Below are positions 60,268 to 64,000 of a stretch of DNA of 64,000 nt, piece after piece. The stretch spans positions 1,291,638 through 1,355,637 of the forward strand of contig CAVPYY010000006.1 in assembly GCA_963710135.1 (NCBI GenBank), given 5' to 3'. This DNA comes from SG8-30 sp963710135 (GTDB lineage Bacteria; Pseudomonadota; Gammaproteobacteria; Steroidobacterales; Steroidobacteraceae). Under the pieces are notes generated by a model that ran no database searches, had not been told where the DNA came from, and saw only the letters and a list, made by a program, of their open reading frames with translations. Position numbers and translations under genes: made by a program. Every line of letters starts with the position of its first letter. Positions within the stretch are counted from its first letter, which is position 1.

Positions 60268-60709
60268 TCAGTGCCCCACGGCGATCGTCGCGGTCGGACC
60301 GACGCCGCTCTCCTGATAGACCACGTCGCCATCCTTCGCAAACAGGTAGTGCGGGACGTTCGCAGGCGCGACGTAGACGCCGCCGGCCGGCACGGCGACG
60401 AGACCGGGTGTCGTCCACCACTTCACCGAACCCGACGTAGAGCGTGCCGGACAGCACCGTCGAGTTGCGCGTGTCCGGATGGCTGTGCGGCGCGATCCTG
60501 CCGCCCTGGGCGAGCCTGACGCGCAGCAGGTAGGGCGCCGCCGCGCGTTCTGATCCCAGCACCCATGCGGCCTGCAGCGATTCGTTGCCCGGCACGGAGA
60601 ACCACTCGAGCGACTCGGGAAGCACCGGCTCGGGAACGGCAGCATACGCGAGCGCACCAGTCACGATGAGTCCCGCGCACAGGACCGAGTCAATCAATCG
60701 GTTGTTCAA
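60268..60709 (-). pseudogene. secreted cupin-domain protein, frameshift near 60409
   Basis: Joining two frames gives about 146 residues with a signal peptide ('LCAGLIVTGALAYAAVPEP') and a cupin domain: 'ESLEWFSVPGNESLQAAWVL', 'GGRIAPHSHPDTRNSTVLSG' (metal-binding His motif) and 'GGVYVAPANVPHYLFAKDGD' (second motif). One extra base near 60409 restores the frame. TTG 60709 has GGAG seven bases upstream; ATG 60730 is an alternative. It lies upstream of and overlaps the HEXXH gene, forming a three-gene operon with the amidohydrolase. Confidence 0.78.
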
Positions 60710-60882
60710 TCTTGTTCTCCCGCGCCGCATCGCAAATCCCCAGACTGGCCCGGCATTATAGTCAGGACGCGGCGCCGGCTGACGCCGACAGGGTCGACTG
60801 GGTCGTCACGAGCGGTGCCAACGCGATCTGGTAACCTGCCCCGCGCCCGCTGGCGGGCGATACAGGCCCCGGGACTTTGAGC

Positions 60883-62217
60883 ATGACTCCGAGCAGCAGT
60901 ACGTATTACAAAGTGACCCTCGCGCTCGCACTGTGCGCCGCGCTCACCAGCCCCGCGATGGCGCAGACGCTGTCCGCCCAGGATTCCGACCCGCGGGTGA
61001 TGGGCTGGATGCAGGGTTCCCCGCCCCCGCCCGGAAAGCTGATCACCCAGCCCGACTCGAACTACTTCAGCTTTCCCGAGCTGCGCTGGACCGTCTGCCA
61101 CTTGCGCGAGTTCCTGCCCACCGAGGAGATCAGCCGCGGCCTCGGCGCGCCGGTCCCGCTCGACTACCTGCCGCCCGCGGAATTCGCCGACGAGCGCGAA
61201 GCGATCGATGCGCTGACCTTCAAGCCGATGAACAGCGACGCGCAGATGACCTGGGCAGAGTCGCTGTACGCCAACTACACCGACGGCATGCTGATCATCC
61301 ACGAGGGCCGCGTGGTCTACGAGCGCTACTTCGGCTGCCTGCAGGAAGACGGCCAGCACGCGGCCATGTCGATGACCAAGTCGGTGACCGGCCTGCTGGC
61401 GCAGATACTCGTCGCCGAGGGCGCGCTCGACGACAAGGCGCTGGTGCGCGACATCGTCCCCGAGATCGGCGACAGCGCCTTCGCCACGGCGACGGTGCGC
61501 CAGGTGATGGACATGACCACCGGCGTCAAGTACTCGGAGGACTACTCCGATCCGCAAGCGGACATCTGGCTCTACTCCGCGGCCGCGAGCCCGCTGCCCA
61601 AGCCTGCCGGCTACGCCGGGCCGGACGGCTACTGGGAGTACCTGCAGCAGGTGCAGCGCGACGGCCGGCACGGCGCGCAGTTTCACTACAAGACGATCAA
61701 CTCGGACATGCTCGGCTGGATCATCAGCCGGGTGTCCGGCAAGGCGGTGACGGAGCTGGCGTCGGAACGGCTCTGGCGCCGGATGGGCGCCGAGCAGGAC
61801 GCGTACCAGACGGTTGACGGCAAGGGCGTGCCTTTCGCGGGCGGCGGACTCACCGCGGGGCTGCGCGACCTCGGCCGGCTGGGACTGCTGATGCTGAACG
61901 AAGGCGTGATCAATGGCGAGCGGCTGTTCCCCGCCGAAGTCGTGCAGAGGATTCGCGCGGGCGGCGACCCGTCGAAGTTCGCCGGCTTCCCGACCATCCC
62001 GAATGGCAGCTACACCAGCCAGTGGTGGGTCTTCCACAACGCCCACGGCGCCTACGCCGCGCGCGGCGTACACGGCCAGACCATCTACGTCGACCCGACG
62101 GCCAGGATGGTACTGGTGCGCTTCGCTTCGTTCCCGAAGGCGCAGAACGGGCTCATCGATCCCACCTCGCTGCCCGCCTACCAGGCCGTCGCGGAATACC
62201 TGATGTCGAACCGCTAG
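60883..62217 (+). CDS. secreted serine hydrolase (beta-lactamase/CubicO class C-like)
   Basis: The 444-residue product has a signal peptide ('YKVTLALALCAALTSPAMAQ'). The class C fold follows with 'AMSMTKSVTGLLAQILVAEG' (SMTK nucleophile), 'HYKTINSDMLGWIISRVSGK' (YxN-like region) and 'FAGGGLTAGLRDLGRLGLLM', ending with 'GVHGQTIYVDPTARMVLVRF' (HGQ in the third motif). It resembles 6-aminohexanoate-dimer hydrolase-type or esterase-like enzymes. ATG 60883 is chosen over TTG 60877. It is convergent with the ECF42 gene and their stops overlap. Confidence 0.92.
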   Translation: MTPSSSTYYKVTLALALCAALTSPAMAQTLSAQDSDPRVMGWMQGSPPPPGKLITQPDSNYFSFPELRWTVCHLREFLPTEEISRGLGAPVPLDYLPPAEFADEREAIDALTFKPMNSDAQMTWAESLYANYTDGMLIIHEGRVVYERYFGCLQEDGQHAAMSMTKSVTGLLAQILVAEGALDDKALVRDIVPEIGDSAFATATVRQVMDMTTGVKYSEDYSDPQADIWLYSAAASPLPKPAGYAGPDGYWEYLQQVQRDGRHGAQFHYKTINSDMLGWIISRVSGKAVTELASERLWRRMGAEQDAYQTVDGKGVPFAGGGLTAGLRDLGRLGLLMLNEGVINGERLFPAEVVQRIRAGGDPSKFAGFPTIPNGSYTSQWWVFHNAHGAYAARGVHGQTIYVDPTARMVLVRFASFPKAQNGLIDPTSLPAYQAVAEYLMSNR

Positions 62218-63511
62218 GCCGACGGCGTACCCGGCCCATCGAGCGGCGACGTTGCGATGCGGCCAGCTTCTGCATGGATCTCGAGCTTGCGCTGCAGCAG
62301 GCGCGCCGCGGCCGGGTTGGGCGCCGCCGCCACCGCCTGCTCGAGGTCGGCCCGCGCCTCGGGGCCCCGGCCGAGTTGCCCGAGCAGCTCCGCGCGCGCC
62401 GCTAACCCATAGGCATGCATGGCCGGAGGCAGCGCCGCGAGGGCGGCCTCCACGGCCGGCAGCGCCACGGCGGCACCGCGGCACGGGCGAGCGCGATGCC
62501 CCGCGCCAGTGCGGTGGCCGGCGAGGCGTCGATCTGGATCAGCGCGTCGTAGAGTGCAAGCACCCGCTCCCACTGCGTCTCGCCGAAAGACGGGGCCGTG
62601 ACGTGCTCCGCCACGATACCAGCGCGCAGATGCCATGCCGACAGCCGCTCGGCGCGCCGCGCGCGCTCAAGGTGCGCCAGACCTGCCGACAGCAGCCGTC
62701 GGTCCCAGCGGCTGCGGTCCTGCGACCCGAGTAGCAGCCAGTCGCCCTCGACGTCCACGCGCGTGGCAAGGCGCGCACCCTGCAACAATAGCAACGCCGC
62801 CAGCGCGTCCACGTCGGGATGGGTGATCCCCGGCTGCGCGGCCAGCGCGCAGGCGAGCCGGATGGCCTCGCGGCACAGGTCCGGACGCTGCGCGGCCTCG
62901 CCGCCACTCGCGGCATAGCCCTCGTTGAACAGCAGGTGGATCGCGGTGAGCACCGCTTCCCGCCGTGGCGGCAGCTCGGCGCCGGCCGGCAGCCCAATGG
63001 GCGCGGTGCGCGCTGCCAGCAGGCGCCGCGCCCGCGCCAGCCTCTGGGCGAGCGCCGACTCGTCGCTCATCAGGCCCGCGGCGATCTCGCGCAGGCTGAA
63101 CCCGCCGACGACCTTGAGCGCCAGCGCGACCTGCGAGGCCGCCGGCAGCGCCGGGTCGCAGCACGCGAACAGCAGCGCCAGTTCTTCGTCCGATATCTCC
63201 CCGGCCAGCGACCCCGGCGCCGCATCGACGCACGCCGCCGGCAACTCCTCCAGCCAGTCGACCTCGCGTGAACGCGCCCGCAGGGCGTCGGTCAGGTGGT
63301 TACGCGCCACCCGCGTCAGCCACGCAACCGGGTTGTCCGGCCAACCGCTCATCGGCCAGAGCCGCGTTGCCTGCAGCATGGCGTACTGCACGGCGTCTTC
63401 GGCCAGTGCAGGATCCGACAGGCGCGCCGTGCGGGTCAGCACGCCGACCAGCCGGCCCCACACGGCGCGAAACTGCAGCGCATCGGTGAAGAGTTCCTGC
63501 GACACGTTCAC
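62214..63511 (-). CDS. ECF42-type RNA polymerase sigma factor, frameshift near 62475
   Basis: The product of about 432 residues has ECF region 2 ('VWGRLVGVLTRTARLSDPAL', 'AEDAVQYAMLQATRLWPMSG', 'AWLTRVARNHLTDALR') and region 4 ('ALPAASQVALALKVVGGFSL', 'REIAAGLMSDESALAQRLAR'). A long C-terminal extension follows (DUF6596-like, 'REAVLTAIHLLFNEGYAASG', 'ARRAERLSAWHLRAGIVAEH') ending in a TPR-like tail. The last 75 residues are in another frame. One missing base (or two extra) near 62475 restores 'ALPAVEAALAALPPAMHAYG'. ECF42 sigma factors are encoded next to DGPF proteins, and the next gene upstream is one. Confidence 0.85.
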
Positions 63512-63529
63512 GCCAGCGCGTCCTGCCAG

Positions 63530-63880
63530 TCAGACCTTCTCGATTCGCCTGAGCTCGATTTCGTTGCCACCACGCAAATGCGGGCAGTCGGCAATCACCG
63601 CCACCGCGTCCTCGTAAGACTCGGCCTGGATGATGAACAGCCCGCCGATGACGTCCTTGGACTCGATGAACGGACCGTCCGTAATCACCGGCGCCGTCTT
63701 GCCGGCGCGCACCCGCCGCCCACCCTCGTCAGCCAGCTTGTGGCCGTCCACCAGCCGCCCCTCCTGCGCCATCCGCTGCGACCAACTGCGATAGCGCTCG
63801 ATGATCTGCTGCATTTCCGACGGCGACAGCTCGGCGTACTGGCTCGGGTCCTCATGCAGCAACAACAGGTACTGATCCAT
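63530..63880 (-). CDS. YCII-related DGPF domain protein
   Basis: The 116-residue product has the DGPF motif 'VITDGPFIESKDVIGGLF' and the ferredoxin-like fold of the YCII family ('MDQYLLLLHEDPSQYAEL', 'MAQEGRLVDGHKLADEGG', 'SYEDAVAVIADCPHL'). Such genes are the usual partners of ECF42 sigma factors and are often their targets. The start at 63880 gives the typical opening. It lies 18 bases upstream of the sigma gene, so the two are cotranscribed. Its biochemical role is unknown. Confidence 0.92.
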   Translation of the reverse strand: MDQYLLLLHEDPSQYAELSPSEMQQIIERYRSWSQRMAQEGRLVDGHKLADEGGRRVRAGKTAPVITDGPFIESKDVIGGLFIIQAESYEDAVAVIADCPHLRGGNEIELRRIEKV

Positions 63881-64000
63881 GTCGACACCTCGATTCGGGC
63901 ATGGGACGCGGAGTGCGCCCCTTCGCCGATTGACGGACGGGCCTGGCGCGATATGACGCCATGGTACCGACATACCGCGGTGCCATCGGCGGACGCCGCC

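Noticed and set aside
58357..60519. Plus-strand frame of 720 aa across the amidohydrolase operon
   Set aside because: It is opposite three recognisable minus-strand genes and has no motif.

Overview
The window is high-GC bacterial chromosomal DNA. It most resembles an uncultured or poorly characterised gammaproteobacterium. That reading rests on gene families I recognise by eye: YaeQ, a TIGR02450 Trp-rich protein, TrhA/hemolysin III, TIGR01777 epimerase, a DUF6491 lipoprotein, a rhombosortase with a GlyGly-CTERM substrate, YadG/YadH-type ABC genes, three TonB-dependent receptors (TBDRs) and several CubicO-type serine hydrolases. I see no rRNA, tRNA, CRISPR array, integrase, transposase or phage gene. 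It looks like a chromosomal, aerobic heterotroph's accessory and housekeeping mix.

Layout. 1-4.4 kb: end of a CapA-like gene, then a minus-strand group (ATP-grasp protein, a 32-aa membrane peptide, a BciB/FrhB-like flavo-iron-sulfur protein, a second 32-aa membrane peptide), and TrhA on the plus strand. 4.5-12.7 kb: tandem retropepsin-like protease, a frameshifted ABC ATPase with its permease, fatty acid desaturase, YfcC-type carrier, CocE/S15 hydrolase, and a membrane-anchored protein with HEXXHXXGXXD. 13-18.9 kb: small conserved genes (H1-like tail protein, GST, TIGR01777 epimerase, phosphoesterase, YaeQ, Lys/Glu-rich peptide, TIGR02450 protein, aldo/keto reductase, ABM monooxygenase). 18.9-30.5 kb: a secreted PKD/cytochrome c protein with a GlyGly-CTERM tail, a LytTR membrane regulator, a lipoprotein and M24 peptidase pair, a TBDR, a serine hydrolase and a CPBP protease. 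31.7-47.4 kb: a collinear plus-strand run of ECF sigma, FecR, TBDR, M20 deacylase, MocR-like regulator, nitrilase-family amidase, second TBDR, TPR sulfotransferase, secreted serine hydrolase and MFS exporter. 47.4-64 kb: lipase, rhombosortase, NifX-like protein, DUF6491, GST, DUF427, MFS_3 exporter, methyltransferase, a nucleotidyltransferase and small-partner pair, alpha/beta hydrolase, a cupin/HEXXH/amidohydrolase operon, a beta-lactamase-like hydrolase, and an ECF42-type sigma factor with its DGPF (YCII) partner.

How the genes may work together. The 31.7-47.4 kb run reads as a cell-surface-signalled uptake and processing locus: an outer-membrane receptor with an STN signalling domain, FecR and ECF sigma, then amide-bond hydrolases, a second receptor, a sulfotransferase and an exporter. 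The rhombosortase at 49.7 kb is the expected processing enzyme for the C-terminal signal of the PKD/cytochrome protein at 19-21 kb.

Data quality. Several genes are broken by single-base indels: ABC ATPase near 6010; sulfotransferase and serine hydrolase with about 11 shifts between 42.98 and 45.30 kb; DUF1579 at 49.43/49.49; lipoprotein near 58.28; amidohydrolase near 59.68; cupin near 60.41; ECF42 near 62.47. The protein sense is preserved on both sides of each shift, so sequencing or assembly error is the simplest explanation, with true decay as the alternative. All family calls come from motif and sequence memory, without database searches.
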